Assembly (NCBI GenBank): GCA_028023455.1
Contig: JAQFVV010012442.1
Coordinates: 1,014,501-1,078,500 of the forward strand
Direction: 5' to 3'
Source of the DNA: Epiperipatus broadwayi
Taxonomy: Eukaryota > Onychophora > Udeonychophora > Euonychophora > Peripatidae
DNA: 64,000 nucleotides
Shown: one piece after another, positions 24,479 to 36,605 of the stretch
How the letters are laid out: every line of letters starts with the position of its first letter
How positions within the stretch are numbered: position 1 is the stretch's first letter
Program-made: the position numbers and the translations under genes
The notes under the pieces: generated by a model
What the model saw: only the letters and a program-made list of their open reading frames with translations
Told to the model about the DNA's origin: nothing
The model's database searches: none

Positions 24479-25545
24479 AGAAAAATGTCTTACTTTATAT
24501 ACCAAATTTGGATATTGAAGAGTGAAGGGTAGTTATACCCAAATCAAGAAGAATGCCACTTGTATAATATATACACTGTCTGTATAAACACTACAGTGCT
24601 CATAAGATAGAACATATGATTAAAAATTGGTTTTACAGGCCAAAGATATATCAAGACATCTTGAAATCACTGCATGATTGCTTAGTGTGCCTGTGAGCAA
24701 AGCCAGTAAACCAAAGTTATGTTAATTCAATGAAATCTATTATTACAGTAAGACCAAATGAGATCTTAGCAATTGATTACTATTGACCTTTGCCTCCATT
24801 CGATAAGAAGAAATATTTATTAGTTGCTTATGATCTCTTCAAAATATGTGTCAGCTTACCCAATACCCCAAGATAATACTAGACATACCATCAAAGTATT
24901 AGATACCCTCCAATTCATTGAGGTAGGAAAGCCTAGAACCATATTAACAGATCATGATACTCCTTTCCTATCCAAAGAATGGAAAACATGGGTAGAAAGA
25001 TCTCAAATTAAACAACCACTTACCTCCATTAGAAAGCCTCAGTCCAACCCTTGTGAATGTGTAATGCAGGAGCTTGGTAGGTTGTTTTGGACTTATTTAG
25101 GAGGTGAGCATAAGGGGTGGGTTAAACTAACCAAGCGTGTAATTGATTTCATCAATTGGAAATGTGAATGAATTAACTGGATTCACACCAATTAGATTAC
25201 AATTTACAAAAACCATAACAACATTATTATGGCTACATATGCTGAAATAGATACAGAAGAAGATAGAGTAAAAGCTTATGAACAACTTATAAAAAAGGCC
25301 AGTCAAAGAAATAAAAATGTGAGGACAACTTCACACAAAGTCAAAATTGGGGATCAAGTTTTTATAAAAATACCTCGTATGAGTAAACCTCAAGAGAGCA
25401 AATATCAAAAGTTTTACCATCAATATGAAGGACCTTATACTATCATAAAGCAAACAGGTCCCAATACATTCTGGATAAATATAAAGGGAGACATTAAAGG
25501 CACTTAAAATGCTAGAGCTTTAAAACCCTATTTTGGTCAAACGAA
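24479..25545 (+). pseudogene. Gypsy element 1 integrase
   Basis: The zinc-binding region is visible as HYSAHKIEHMIKNWF and CLVCL (HHCC type). The catalytic core shows ILAIDYY (first Asp), ILTDHDTPFLS (second Asp) and QSNPCECVMQELGR (Glu), though several frames are needed to read it. The C-terminal domain (25229-25507) has VKIGDQVFIKIPRM and YEGPYTIIKQTG, and ends NARALKPYF after one stop. The same ending is found in the integrase tails at 30.3 kb and 59.0 kb, so these elements are related. Multiple stops and frameshifts. Confidence 0.85.
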
Positions 25546-25628
25546 TTAATAATGTTTTACCACATTTTACTTATGTATAAAGTAAAATATTAAAAGAAAA
25601 ATCATTTAGAATAGGTAAGGGGAGAAAA

Positions 25629-25635
25629 AGTTTTC

Positions 25636-25671
<36 letters not shown>

Positions 25672-25683
25672 GAAAACTATTTT

Positions 25684-25713
<30 letters not shown>
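25629..25713. repeat. Two adjacent (TA)n-centred palindromes
   Basis: First: AGTTTTCATTTATA...TATAAATGAAAACT (25629-25679). Second: TATTTTTATA...TATAAAAATA (25678-25713). Both are perfect inverted arms around TA runs, and they share the middle flank. Confidence 0.9.
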
Positions 25714-25714
<1 letters not shown>

Positions 25715-25997
25715 GGATGTATATAAGTCAGAAGAGACATTAATTTTCTTTGATGAGAGTATGTTGAGCAATTAAAATTAATTCTTAGGATACCTGAAAA
25801 ATACAACTGTTTTAAGAGTTAATCCATGCTGAATGATGGATGTTCTTATGTTTTGGATAGTTTTCAAAAGAGTTCATAAGTCTTAAAGAAAAGCAGGATG
25901 GAGACTACCAAACAAATATATGTGTCATCCATAAAAGAGGCACATGACAATAAATCCATCAAAGGAAAATAAATAGAAAAGGGAAGAAAAAGAAAGA

Positions 25998-26000
<3 letters not shown>

Positions 26001-26085
<85 letters not shown>

Positions 26086-26108
26086 TATATAAATATATAT
26101 ATATATAA
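26001..26108. repeat. (TA)n arrays
   Basis: About 108 bp of TA runs separated by AATA interruptions, between integrase and the polypurine tract. Confidence 0.9.
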
Positions 26109-26170
26109 TGCAAACATTGACACACATTAAGTGTCCAAATTTTAATGGTAAATATAAAATTTGAACTTTT

Positions 26171-26184
26171 AAGGAAGGGGGTAA
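26171..26184 (+). other. Polypurine tract of gypsy element 1
   Basis: AAGGAAGGGGGTAA directly before the 3' LTR start TGTGAGAGTACC; the expected plus-strand primer. Confidence 0.8.
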
Positions 26185-27800
26185 TGTGAGAGTACCACAT
26201 GAGCTTCATCTAAAACAATTTGTTTCGTGGTGAATTTAACTGTGCCTATATCTAATCAACAGATATAAATAACATACACCTATCTTAAGCTTTTTATATA
26301 TCAGCTATATACATAAACTAGTTAGTATTAAAAGAATATTTATAAAAATGAATAATTCTTGTTTATTTATACACACACATAAATAAATGTTTCTAACTAA
26401 TAGTATTTTTTTGTATTGACAAAAACTTGACATTTGACAAAGCCTTAAGTCAACATTGCATTTTTATCAGTTGAAACCAAGGAAATAAATGTTTAAAGTT
26501 CATTACAAATTGTATATTTTAAACAATAGAAAGTGTGCATATGATTATGTGATATCCTTGCTGAATTTGATCCAGTATAAAAACGAACTAATATTGTTAT
26601 GACAATAATCTTCTATTTAGTTATCAAGGCAAGAACTACATTGATAAATTTAAATGTGTTCGAATTTAGAACAAATTTAAAAAAAAAAGAAGATTCACTA
26701 TTTTTTTTAAAACTGTCTTCAAGTAATTAATTTACTGCCTTTTAATTTTGTAAAGAACTAAAAAAAATGTTGAAATTGACAAGGTTATAAGAGTTATCAA
26801 TGTCTTCGAAATGAGCTTTCAAAATATATATTTAAGAGACAAAAATTTATAAAGATGTTCTTTGGCTAGACAATTTATGCTAGGGATAAATGCTGATGTT
26901 TTAAACCTGAACATGTAAATTTATTTCTACTTAATGCCTAAAGTATAACCGTTGTCATTCTCATTTAAAAAGCTGCCTAAATATTGGAGTATTATATTGA
27001 AGAAGATGTTAAATATTTTACTACTCAAATATTTAAAGAATGAATATCTGTATTGCCTCCTCAAAGGATGATCAATGAACTTTATGTTTCAACCGTTATT
27101 CTTTTGCATCTTGGAATACTTTGTTTTGCACTCTAATAACTCTAAAACTTTATTTCCTTTGTGGATAATTATATTTCCATGGAGAAATTATTTCATATAG
27201 TAAATTGATTTTAACAGAATAAGTTGAGATCTGATAAGATGAACGTTTCATTTTTATTTATTTAATAAAATTTAGATGTTGATATTTTGATATATGCTCT
27301 GATGAAACTGATGGCTGACTAAGGTAAACGCTTTTAAATTATTTCAATTTGGAAGTAAGTTTTATGATATTCCAAATTGAATCTTACCTGACAATTATCA
27401 TAATTTCTTTTTAAACATACATAATTAATATTAGGATACATTCTATTATTTATGAAGTGTGAATGGATCTTATCTTATATAGACATACAACACACATTGA
27501 ATCATTTTAATGACTATATAGGTAGATTTATAATGTATGGTGGTATTATCTATTGTACATATGATTTTGAATTATATTTATGTAAATAATTACATTATGT
27601 TTTTTTTCTGAATGTTAAATAGTCTATTATATATATATATATATATATATATGCGCACAGATTATAACTCTAAATTTTAATTTTTTTATTACTGATGTGA
27701 TAATATTTTTGTTTCAATTACGGATTAAAATGTGTTATTTTGATTTTAAAATTAAACAGGTCTCATTTGTTTATTTTATTTAGTCAATTTATAAAACCAA

Positions 27801-27837
<37 letters not shown>

Positions 27838-27838
27838 A

Positions 27839-27877
<39 letters not shown>

Positions 27878-28149
27878 AATAAACTTAGTTATTTAATATT
27901 TATAAAAAAGTTATATATAGCTTATACTAAATTTATCATTACTATGGGATATTTGTGGAAATGCCTGAAGAGAGTCAATTTCGATTTCTACTCTGAGCTC
28001 GAATTCTGAGAGTAACAAGGTTATTAATAGATGAGTGGATTGGATTATATTTTAAATCACATCATCCATGGCATTCTATAAGAAGACTCAAAGTCTGACT
28101 ATAGTTAGATGCGACTTCCTCGAGTCCTGAAAAGGATCGTCCTGTTATA
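26185..28149 (+). repeat. 3' LTR of gypsy element 1
   Basis: Matches 16841-18817 along its length, with scattered substitutions and small indels. Starts TGTGAGAGTACC. The end is blurred by a TA tract (28150-28162). It contains two TA runs with a duplicated TATTGAATA where the 5' LTR has a palindrome. Confidence 0.85.
27620..27880. repeat. TA runs within the 3' LTR
   Basis: TA runs near 27628-27652, 27805-27834 and 27845-27874. The last two are separated by TTGAATATAA, so TATTGAATA is duplicated together with a TA run. Confidence 0.8.
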
Positions 28150-28264
28150 ATATATATATATGTATAATGAGAATTTACATGTCATAATTTTAATCAGTAG
28201 ACATCTATTTTATAGGCTTAATCAAGACTTATACAATTATTTATTCATATATATATATATATAT

Positions 28265-30204
28265 TGTAACCGCCCCACTCGACGGTTTCTGTGCCGAAAG
28301 CACATTAATGTCACTCCTATGAATCTGCTGTGTTCTTGCATCTGGGGGGTTACATAATGTTCGGTGAAGATAATTTCAAACACATATACATGTACGCTTT
28401 TATTTATTTGTACGTAAATTCGGATTGAATCCAAGTAGTAGGCGCCAGGAGAACTTTACAAGAGTCCGCCACGTATGTGCATAAGCTCACTCAACTATAT
28501 CACAAAACATGCCTGTGCATCACTCCAGTCGGAAGCAAGAAACGAACACAGCCAATATCACCTTTCAAATTATATCGCATATGTGACCTTTCAATCGCGA
28601 TCATCAGACTTATCGTCTTAGGGCCCGCCCTATATCCTACAGAACAAATCAATCAAAGCTTAATATTAATCTAAGAAAGGTATGGTAATATAACATAATT
28701 TTAATCAAATCCCAACACCAAAAATATCAAATGCATTCATTCATAACAAAAAACAAATTGGATCACTCCAGCACTCATTCCCTATCATATAAATGTGAGT
28801 TGAAATTCCAATAAATCAATAACAAAATACTAATTAAATAAATGGTTTATTTTAGTCTATTTAATAACAATTTTATGCCGGTATATGACTGGCAAGCCAA
28901 GATAAATTAACTATAGAACTAAATGAGACTTCGCACATATATTAAAGGATGTTTATTTGTAGACAAACTTATTCTAGTTAAGTTCTTTAATTATTCATTT
29001 ATGGTCATGAGTAATTTTATCATTTAGCCAAATGTTTTACACTAGTTATTGTTTTTAAAGTTTATCTACTCTGGTGCCTAAGTGAGTATGATTAATTTAA
29101 AGATAGCTACCTGTGGAACGTAGACAGCCGGTAAGAAGGATCCTGAGTGATGATTTCTTCTTTAACTAAGCATTCTGGCAATTTGTGAGGTCTCAAAAGC
29201 ATGTGTGGTCCTTAGGTGAAGTTTCTCCGGTGTTACGAGCATCCTAGGGGCAATCAGCTAAACGGAGCGCGTAGGTCCGGCAGTCAAGCTGCGAATTTTA
29301 GGTTCAGCAACACATCTTCATTATACTATTATACGAAAGTTAGATCTTATTTCTACTGGTAAAAAGAAAACTTTCTTTACAAAATCAGCAACTTAGTTAT
29401 TCCAAGCACATCGGTGATTCTGCCAATACTTTTTTTTTTCGCAATTCCTCTTGTAATTTCTCTCTTCTCCCGCCCTCACACCTTGAAATTTTTTCATCCA
29501 ATCTCCCCCTTGAACCTGTGAGTCCCTTCATTCAATTGGTCCATCGAGTATTAACTTAATTCAGCGATTTCTGGGATCGTTTGCACCACTTTGGAATTTA
29601 ACTCAATTTGGCCATTTTTTCGGGCATTGTTTAGCTGGAGACAGAAGTCTGGGTTGTACAATAGCAGCGAACACTTTTTCTCACTTCTGTTTCTAAATTC
29701 GGCTTATTTTATCTAGACCTTACCGACATATATCCGGCTTATTGTTTCATTTTTACTAACTTTACATTTACTATTACCCCCCTTTGAAAATAATTTTAGA
29801 TCGCTTGGAATTTCAGAACATATTGCAAATTAATCAATTCATTTTTTCTCTTTGTTCAAACATGATTTAAATGACTTAATAAAATGTCAAACCTCTGTTC
29901 AATCATTCATCTTTCTTTTTTAAAAAAAAAAAAAAAAAAGCAAACTTACAACTAATGATTACATATTTATTCTCAAAAACTACAAAATAACAAAAAAACT
30001 CTTTTACCCTTATTTCAATAAATTTGACAGGTACTCTTATATAGCTGCGATCATGCTCTAGAAACATGTGTTTCTCATTCATTATTAACGCAAAACCTTT
30101 TTTTTAAAAGTTTTGTACCTGTCATTCATTTTGTCAATTGCATATATATTTAATCTAACATCATATGCCTGGATTCAAATCCCATGTAATGCTATTCCGT
30201 TACA
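28265..30204 (-). repeat. LTR of gag-only LTR element (3' LTR in element sense)
   Basis: 1,940 bp. Begins TGTAAC and ends GTTACA, a perfect 6-bp inverted terminus. It is near-identical to 33032-34974, with scattered substitutions. Both outer flanks read ATATAT (before 28265 and after 34974), consistent with a short target duplication inside a TA tract. The higher GC makes this LTR stand out from its surroundings. Confidence 0.9.
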
Positions 30205-30220
30205 TATCTCCCCGCCCGGT
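30205..30220 (-). other. Polypurine tract of gag-only LTR element
   Basis: On the minus strand GGGCGGGGAGATA lies directly before the LTR, fixing the element's orientation as minus. Confidence 0.7.
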
Positions 30221-30226
30221 GTAGAG

Positions 30227-30250
30227 TAAAATCCGAGGTTGCGGATTTTA
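30227..30250. other. Perfect hairpin next to the polypurine tract
   Basis: TAAAATCCG and CGGATTTTA pair perfectly (9 bp) around a 6-nt loop. It lies between the integrase tail and the polypurine tract. Its role is unknown; it may be a folded 3' untranslated RNA element. Confidence 0.6.
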
Positions 30251-30545
30251 GCTCTGAGAAGGAGCCAAGTTATTCGGCCCTCCTCAGTGCCCTTGCATTG
30301 AAAGTCCCCTTAATCACTTTTCCTCGTGCCAGTACAAAAGGCATTATTCTAGTATGCCCTGACGATCTCATATGGGCTATCGTAGAAGTCAAGGAATTTT
30401 TTAAATATATTCTGTTCTGGCCGACTGACCAGATTTGATCTTACCATAACTCTGTCTCCCACAGTGAATGTGTTTTGTATTGGCCTATTGGTCTGCCTTC
30501 GCTTTTCCCTTAAAATCTGGATCAGATGATCTGCGGTCAGTCTTC
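30250..30545 (-). pseudogene. Integrase C-terminal remnant in gag-only LTR element
   Basis: Minus-strand pieces IQNTFTVGDRVMVRSNLVSR and FKKFLDFYDSPYEIVRAY are an integrase C-terminal domain (G-D-x-V ... K-F ... Y-x-x-P-Y-x-I). They are followed by GTFNARALRRAE, the same end as the integrase of gypsy element 1. The rest of pol is missing, showing that this element arose by internal deletion of an autonomous gypsy. It has stops. Confidence 0.75.
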
Positions 30546-31108
30546 TTTTTTTTTTTTACAATGACTATAAATGGAAAAAACTATATGGTAATCTAGGGTC
30601 TGCCACGATTTATGACAATGGCCAATGGGTTCCGTGCATCCCTGACAGGAGGTATGGGGATGGATCTTTCCGAAGTCCCCTATGCAGAATACGATCGATC
30701 TCTATCCAAGATTTTGGAAAGTCTGATCAGCCCAGCAATAACGAAGTTTTGGGAAGTGAGCTGGCAAGGACTCTAATGAAATGTGTTGTGTGATTTTCTG
30801 CACTTAAGTTGGGCCAGCGTCATGTACCAGCCTTCTCCTGGTCTTGCAGGGTACTCCCAGGTCGACCCACCAATTCCATTTCCAATATCATATGTCCTTT
30901 CATGTCACAGGTCATTCCCGGTTCGTGGCATCTATTTCCCATGTGAGTTCCTTTAAACATTTGTCTTAGTGATATCCACGGTCGTCAATTCATTTTCCCC
31001 CTGTCCTCTAGGTTAGTAGTGGTCCGGTGGTACTCGTTTTCTGGGTTTGTTCATTACTAGACCTCTCTATCAGCCCTCCTATCCCCTCTTCTTGTTCGAA
31101 TTTGGCTA
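30546..31108 (-). other. Degraded segment between gag and integrase tail
   Basis: Minus-strand translation after gag gives NRCHEPGMTCDMKGHMILEM, possibly a decayed zinc knuckle near 30900. I see no protease or RT motif. The pol genes were deleted here. Confidence 0.4.
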
Positions 31109-32164
31109 TCATTCCCCCATCTCATGGATCCCTTTACAATCCCTTCCCAGCATCATGTGTCTTAGGGTGGTTGGCATATTGTGCCTTATTATTGACATGA
31201 TCTGCATCTCTGTCATATGGTACGCAGGCAATTGTTGAAGGCTCGCCATCTGCCTATAATAAAACTGAATGGCTGTCTCATTGGGACTTCCCTCATATTT
31301 GTCCCTGGCGATTCTAAAATAAGTCCCTTCTTGACGTGCTGTGTTCCAGAAACACCGCAAAACTTCTTCCTTATATTCCTCATATGACCAGGGTTTAAAT
31401 TCCAGCATCCTCCACCAGTCTCTTGCTGGGCCCTGTAGGTATCTGCTAGCAATATTTATTCAGTCAGGTTCTCTCACCGTTGGTTCTCCAAACAGATTCC
31501 TGACGCTTTCGAGGTGGCCCATTGGGTTTTCATTTTCTCCTGCCCTAAATATTTCTATCTTCATGTCTCTCCACCCATACACGACTTGTGTCCCATTGTG
31601 ACATCTGCCTTTACCATCTTTTCTCCATCTCTTCCATCCTTCTACCCACATTCCCATGTCCCTAGTCTGCTTTAATCCTTTGGATTCTCTGTCCCCACTC
31701 TCCCAGTGCTTCTCGGACTTCGTCCTGGTGCTGTCTAATCTCCTGACAAGCCTCGTCCATCTGCCTGATAGCTTCCTTCATCCCATCTTGATGCCTATTT
31801 CCCTTTCCTACATTATCCGTTAGTATCTCTACCTTTCCTTTAGATCATTCAGGTCTGTTTTCGTTTTGTCCATGTCCATCCTATTCTGGTCTATTTTTTC
31901 CTCAACATTGGCTAAGCTACTATCTTTTCCTTTGTTCTCTTCTGACGTCACTTCCTTTCCCCTGAGTAATTGCCTTATCTCCTCTTTTAACTCTTCCCTA
32001 TCTCTTCTATGCTCTTCTCTATCTTCCCTCATTTCGGCCATCATTTGCATCATCATCTTTATTAATGTTTTAATATCCCCTTCATTCTCCGTATACTGTT
32101 TTATAAATTGTATTGGACTCTCCCCCGTCTGTTCCCACATGCTTTCATCTGGGTTTTCTTCCAT
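31109..32164 (-). pseudogene. gag of gag-only LTR element
   Basis: Minus strand. The N-terminal segment (32164-31829, 111 codons) starts MEENPDESMWEQTG and contains a charged helix (EMREDREEHRRDREELKEEI), a likely coiled coil. After a break (31828-31660), the capsid part (31657-31109) shows EIFRAGENENPMGHLESVRN, RYLQGPARDWWRMLEF, YEEYKEEVLRCFWNTARQEG and IQFYYRQMASLQQLPAYHMT, the retrotransposon-gag fold region, broken only by one stop and a frame change. Such gag-retaining, pol-less elements use pol from relatives. Best preserved of the three gag genes in its capsid part. Confidence 0.8.
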
Positions 32165-32411
32165 TGTTTAATATCTGACTTAAAATTTATAGTAATCCAC
32201 GGCTCGTTACCAACTACTCCGCGAGTCCCACTGACTGTCTTATCCTATCCTCAGATGCTCCTTGCCCTTCAAGATTCCCACAGCTCCTGTCCTTCCTCCA
32301 ATTTGGTTTCTATCACTCATACTATCCCAGGTCTCTCTGTTCCCTCCATTTCTATTCAGCAGCTATCGATTATATGTGCGGCTATATCTATTATACGGTT
32401 ATATGCGTCTT

Positions 32412-32448
<37 letters not shown>

Positions 32449-32877
32449 GCTATGTTGACTTCTTTCTTTAGCCCCCTTTTCTTTTTAAGTAAACCACAAA
32501 ACTCCTAACAAGATCCCAGATACAGTACTTCCTTTGTGCAAGAATATAAATACGTCTTTTAACGATGTATTTTTTTTTATTTTATTTGCGCTTAAATTAT
32601 TTGCATTTAATTTTAACATAGAGATTAATTTTTGACTTTGCTTCCTTTTAATATACGATATTTCTTCCACGGAATCCCGCTATTCCACAGCCTTCTACAA
32701 CTATCAAGTATATTCGGACGCTTGATTATTTTAGTGCTAATAAGAGAACTAAATCCCTTTCCCACTCCCTTGAGCAACGCTTGACGATTTTATTTTATGG
32801 TGATTCCGAAAATTTCCCCCCGCTTTAATAGATATTTTATTCTGTTATTTCGAGCGCCCTCTCTCTTTTTTTATATA

Positions 32878-32884
32878 TATATGT
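32878..32884. other. Degraded leader region of gag-only element
   Basis: The stretch 32165-33010 between gag and the primer site is untranslated leader. It includes a (TA)n run at 32414-32448 and a short one here. No coding frame of note. Confidence 0.4.
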
Positions 32885-33010
32885 AACTTTCAGCCTTATT
32901 TAGGTCGCTACCCATAGTTTCTTCACAGGGTTTCTTTATTTAAATTTGCTTTCGTTGTTAGCAACGTCAGCTGTATCCATGTCAGTCCAACCACTTGAAA
33001 CAATAGTTTC

Positions 33011-33031
33011 GGGCCACATTGACATGCCAAA
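33011..33031 (-). other. Primer-binding site of gag-only LTR element
   Basis: On the minus strand TTTGGCATGTCAATGTGGCC follows the 5' LTR. It is close to the tRNA-Lys(CUU)-type site TGGCGCCCAACGTGGGGC of known gypsy elements and to the leader at 5.84-5.95 kb. Confidence 0.6.
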
Positions 33032-34974
33032 TGTAACCACCCCACTCGACGGCTTCCGTGCCGAAAGCACATTAAAGTCACTCCTATGAATCTGCTGTGT
33101 TCTTGCATCTGGGGGGTTACATAATGTTCGGTGAAGATAATTTCAAACACATATACATGTACGCTCTTATTTATTTATACGTAAATTCGGATCGAATCCA
33201 AGTAGTAGGCACCAGGAGAACTTTACAAGAGTCTGCCACGTATGTGCATAAGCTCACTCAACTATATCACAAAACATGCCTGTGCATCACTCCAGTCGGA
33301 AGCAAGAAACGAACACAGCCAATATCACCTTTCAAATTATATTGCATATGTGACCTTTCAATCGCGATCATCAGACTTATCGTCTTAGGGCCCGCCCTAT
33401 ATCCTACAGAACAAATCAATCAAAGCTTAATATTAATCTAAGAAAGGTATGGTAATATAACATAAGTTTAATCAAATCCCAACACCAAAAATATCAAATG
33501 CTTTCATTCATAACAAAAAACAAATTGGATCACTCCAGCACTCATTCCCTATCATATAAATGTGAGTTGAAATTCCAATCAATCAATAACAAAATACTAA
33601 TTAAATAAATGGTTTATTTTAGTCTATTTAATAACAATTTTATGCCGGTATATGACTGGCAAGCCGAGATAAATTAACTATAGAACTAAATGAGACTTCA
33701 CACATATATTAAAGGATGTTTATTTGTAGACAAACTTATTCTGGTTAAGTTCTTTAATCATTCATTTATGGTCATGAGTAATTTTATCATTTAGCCAAAT
33801 GTTTTTCACTAGTTATTGTTTTTAAAGTTTATCTACTCTGGTGCCTAAGTGAGTACGATTAATTTAAAGATAGCTACCTGTGGAACGTAGACAGCCAGTA
33901 AGAAGGATCCTGAGCGATGATTTCTTCTTTAACTAAGCATTCTGGCAATTTGCGAGGTCTCAAAAGTGTGTGGGGTTCTTAGGTGAAGTTTCTCCAGTGT
34001 TACGAGCATCCTAGGGGCAATCAGCTGAACGGAGCACGGAGGTCCGGCGGTCAAGCCGCGAATTTTAGGTTCAGCAATGCATCTTTGTTATACTATTATA
34101 CGAAAGTTAGATCTTATTTCTACTGGTAAAGAGAAAACTTTCTTTACAAAATCAGCAACTTAATTATTCCAAGCACATCGGTGATTCTGTCAATACTTTT
34201 CTTTTTTGCAATTCCCCTTGTAATTTCTCTTTTCTCCCGCCCCCACACCTTGAATTTTTTTTTAATCCAATCTCCCCCTTGCACCTGTGAGTCCCTTCAT
34301 CCAATAGGTCCATCAAGTATTAACTTAATTCAGCGATTTCTGGGATCGTTTGCACCACTTTGGAATTTAACTCATTTTGGCCATTTTTTTGGGCATTGTT
34401 TAGCTGGAGACAGAAGTCTGGGTTGTACAATAGCAGCGTACACTTTTTCTCACTTCTGTTTCTAAATTCAGCTTATTTTATCTAGACCTTACCGACATAT
34501 ATCCGGTTTATTGTTTCATTTTTACTAACTTTACATTTACTAATTACCCCCCATTGAAAATAATTTTAGATCGCTTGGAATTTCAGAACATGTTGCAAAT
34601 TAATCAATTCATTTTCTCTCTTTGTTCAAACATGATTTAAATGACTTAATAAAATGTCAAACCTGTGTTCAATCATTCATCTTTCTTTTTTAATAAAAAC
34701 AAAAAAAGCAAACTTACAACTAATGATTACATATTTATTCTCAAAAACTACAAAATAACAAAAAAAAACTTTTTTACCCTTATTTCAATAAATTTGACAG
34801 GTACTCTTATATAGCTGTGATCATGCTCTAGAAATGGGTGTTTCTCATTCATTATTAATGCAAAACCTTTTTTTTTTAAGTTTTGTACCTGTCATTCATT
34901 TCATCAATTGCATATATATTTAATCTAACATCATATGCCTGGATTCAAGTCCCATGTAATGCTATTCTGTTACA
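33032..34974 (-). repeat. LTR of gag-only LTR element (5' LTR in element sense)
   Basis: 1,943 bp; TGTAAC...GTTACA termini. Partner of 28265-30204. Confidence 0.9.
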
Positions 34975-35056
34975 ATATATAATGCCCATTATAAAAAAAT
35001 ATTATATATAAAACATAAATAATTAACAGTAAAAGCAATATTATATTTTTATTTAT

Positions 35057-35100
35057 TTAGAAGCACTTTTGATTATGTAGTAATACTCATCAGCTTTAAC
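35057..35100 (-). ncRNA. Hammerhead-like motif, PLE-C minus copy (G12 lost)
   Basis: Consensus core CUGAUGA (35093 to 35087), a weak stem II (AUUAC...AUAAU region), then AAAA where GAAA is expected, then GUGCUUCUAAA as in the other PLE copies. Stem I is weak. Probably inactive. Confidence 0.45.
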
Positions 35101-35333
35101 TGAATTTCAATTTTTTTTTAACTTAATGTTATGTAAATTTCCATAATCTGTGTATGGCTGTATTTGCAACTTGCCTATTAAGAACATCATCCTTATATTT
35201 ATTTATTAAAATTGCCTCTTTATTTTTTCTCTTTTTATGATTCCTTTTTTCCATTAATATTTTTATTTCATTACTATTAAATATAAACCTATAATTACAA
35301 GTTTTTTTATGGTCAGAGAATAGTGAAGCTGTA

Positions 35334-36122
35334 TTAACCTCTTTATTGCTGATTATTTCACTGGCCAAGTGAGGGTAAAAGCCCTATGTTTTAACTGGTC
35401 AATTTCACAAAGTGAAGTGTCAAAATACAAATTCAATCATCAAAATATATTCAACTTTTCTTATTATATTCACTTTAGTTTCATTTATAAAAAGTATATT
35501 AATAATTTGTCAGAATATAAAAGTGAATGAAAGTTTTTTCAAAAATAAATTTTTCTTTATAATTGTAGAAATATTTATGACCAGTATATGTAAAACAAAA
35601 TTGAAAAATGAATCAAAATGTTTTTCTGGTGTTATGATTTGTTTGACAGTTTTACATTGCAGAAAAAGTAAATATTTTTCGTTATTTTTTGTTAAAATTT
35701 TAACTATTTTTTTAATAATTTCATTTTCAGCATATTTTATGAAAATAATTTATAATTTGTCAAAAAATATTTTTAAAATTGTCTAAAATATTCATTTATC
35801 ATTTTCAAAATTAACCAAAAACAAATTGTAACTTTTCAGTGATTTATAGCCATTTTCTTTGTTGCCTAAATGTAAGAGCCAATAATATTCAAGGAGGCTC
35901 TAGGAGGGTCTGCTTACTTCTTTTGTTAAAGTTTTGAATAGCATTTTATTGATTTTTTATTTATAAAATAATTCAAGAGAGGGCAGCATCTTATGGAACA
36001 TTTTCTAAATGTTTAAATGTGTATAAAATCTTTACAGTACCATTAAAAGTGATGAGATTTGGACAGTCAGAAGTGGTGTAAAATCGACACATTTTAACCA
36101 TAGCTGGCAACCATTGAGTTAA
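35334..36122. mobile_element. piggyBac-type MITE, copy 2 (TTAA target)
   Basis: A 781-bp insert (35338-36118) flanked by TTAA at 35334-35337 and 36119-36122. It interrupts the PLE codons equivalent to VNSQFNTAS of the 36.9-kb copy. The interior aligns with copy 1 (shared CATTTATCATTTTCAAAAT and TATATTCACTTTAGTTTC). Termini: left CCTCTTTATTGCTG; right read inward CTCAATGGTTGCC. They are more diverged than in copy 1. No transposase. The two lie in different hosts with the same target rule. Confidence 0.75.
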
Positions 36123-36605
36123 ATTGACTATTTACATTATTTTTAATCTGATTATGTAATAAATGATGCTCCTTCATTCTTTTTTTCATAGTCCATCTCT
36201 ATTCACTGATATATATATATTTTTAGTATCCACATGAAATCTGTTAAACTTTATTACTTCTTTGCAATTTAGAAATTATACTCTTAGAATTATTAATTAA
36301 TCTATTAACATTCAGAGGAACAAAAATAATTTATTATACATTTCTTTAAATATATTCTTAATTAATTTAAATTGCATGTTATTTATAAATGACATAGATG
36401 TCCATTTTTTATTATCTAAGGTAACATTGCAAACCCTCTTCATCTTATTAAATGTATTTACTGTATGCAGGATTTGGTTTTTATCATAACCAACCTTTAA
36501 AAGTTCATTAGCAAAGAGTTCAATATTTAAAATTTTATCACTTTTATTTTTACATAATTTATCATTGTGATGCAAAAAACCAAATCTTGTGTACAGTAAA
36601 TTCAT

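Larger units (their letters stand above)
35055..36605 (-). pseudogene. Penelope-like element, family C, minus copy split by a MITE
   Basis: From 36605: RFGFLHHNDKLCKNKSDK (post-RT linker), CNVTLDNKKWTSMSFINNMQ, then (36310-36125) LNVNRLINNSKSIISKLQRS and a decayed GIY-YIG. The copy is then interrupted by the TTAA MITE (35338-36118). It resumes at 35337 with NTASLFSDHKKTCNYRFIFN and ends near KYKDDVLNRQVANTAIHRLW (35129). The hammerhead-like 3' motif follows. No RT. This copy is head-to-head with the plus copy starting at 36606. Confidence 0.85.

Noticed and set aside
28594-28625. CTGATGA followed by GAAA on the minus strand of the LTRs (also 33361-33392)
   Set aside because: Only UCGCGAUU separates the boxes, too short for a stem II with a loop. 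I found no stem I or III. Judged chance.
31866-32171. 101-codon plus-strand frame
   Set aside because: Antisense shadow of the minus-strand gag N-terminus.
33097-33441. 114-codon frame in the LTR, with a near-copy at 28477-28674
   Set aside because: Lies wholly inside both LTRs, is antisense to the element and has no domain; shared length reflects LTR identity.
35412-35786. 124-codon plus-strand frame
   Set aside because: Lies within the non-coding MITE; copy 1 does not keep the frame.
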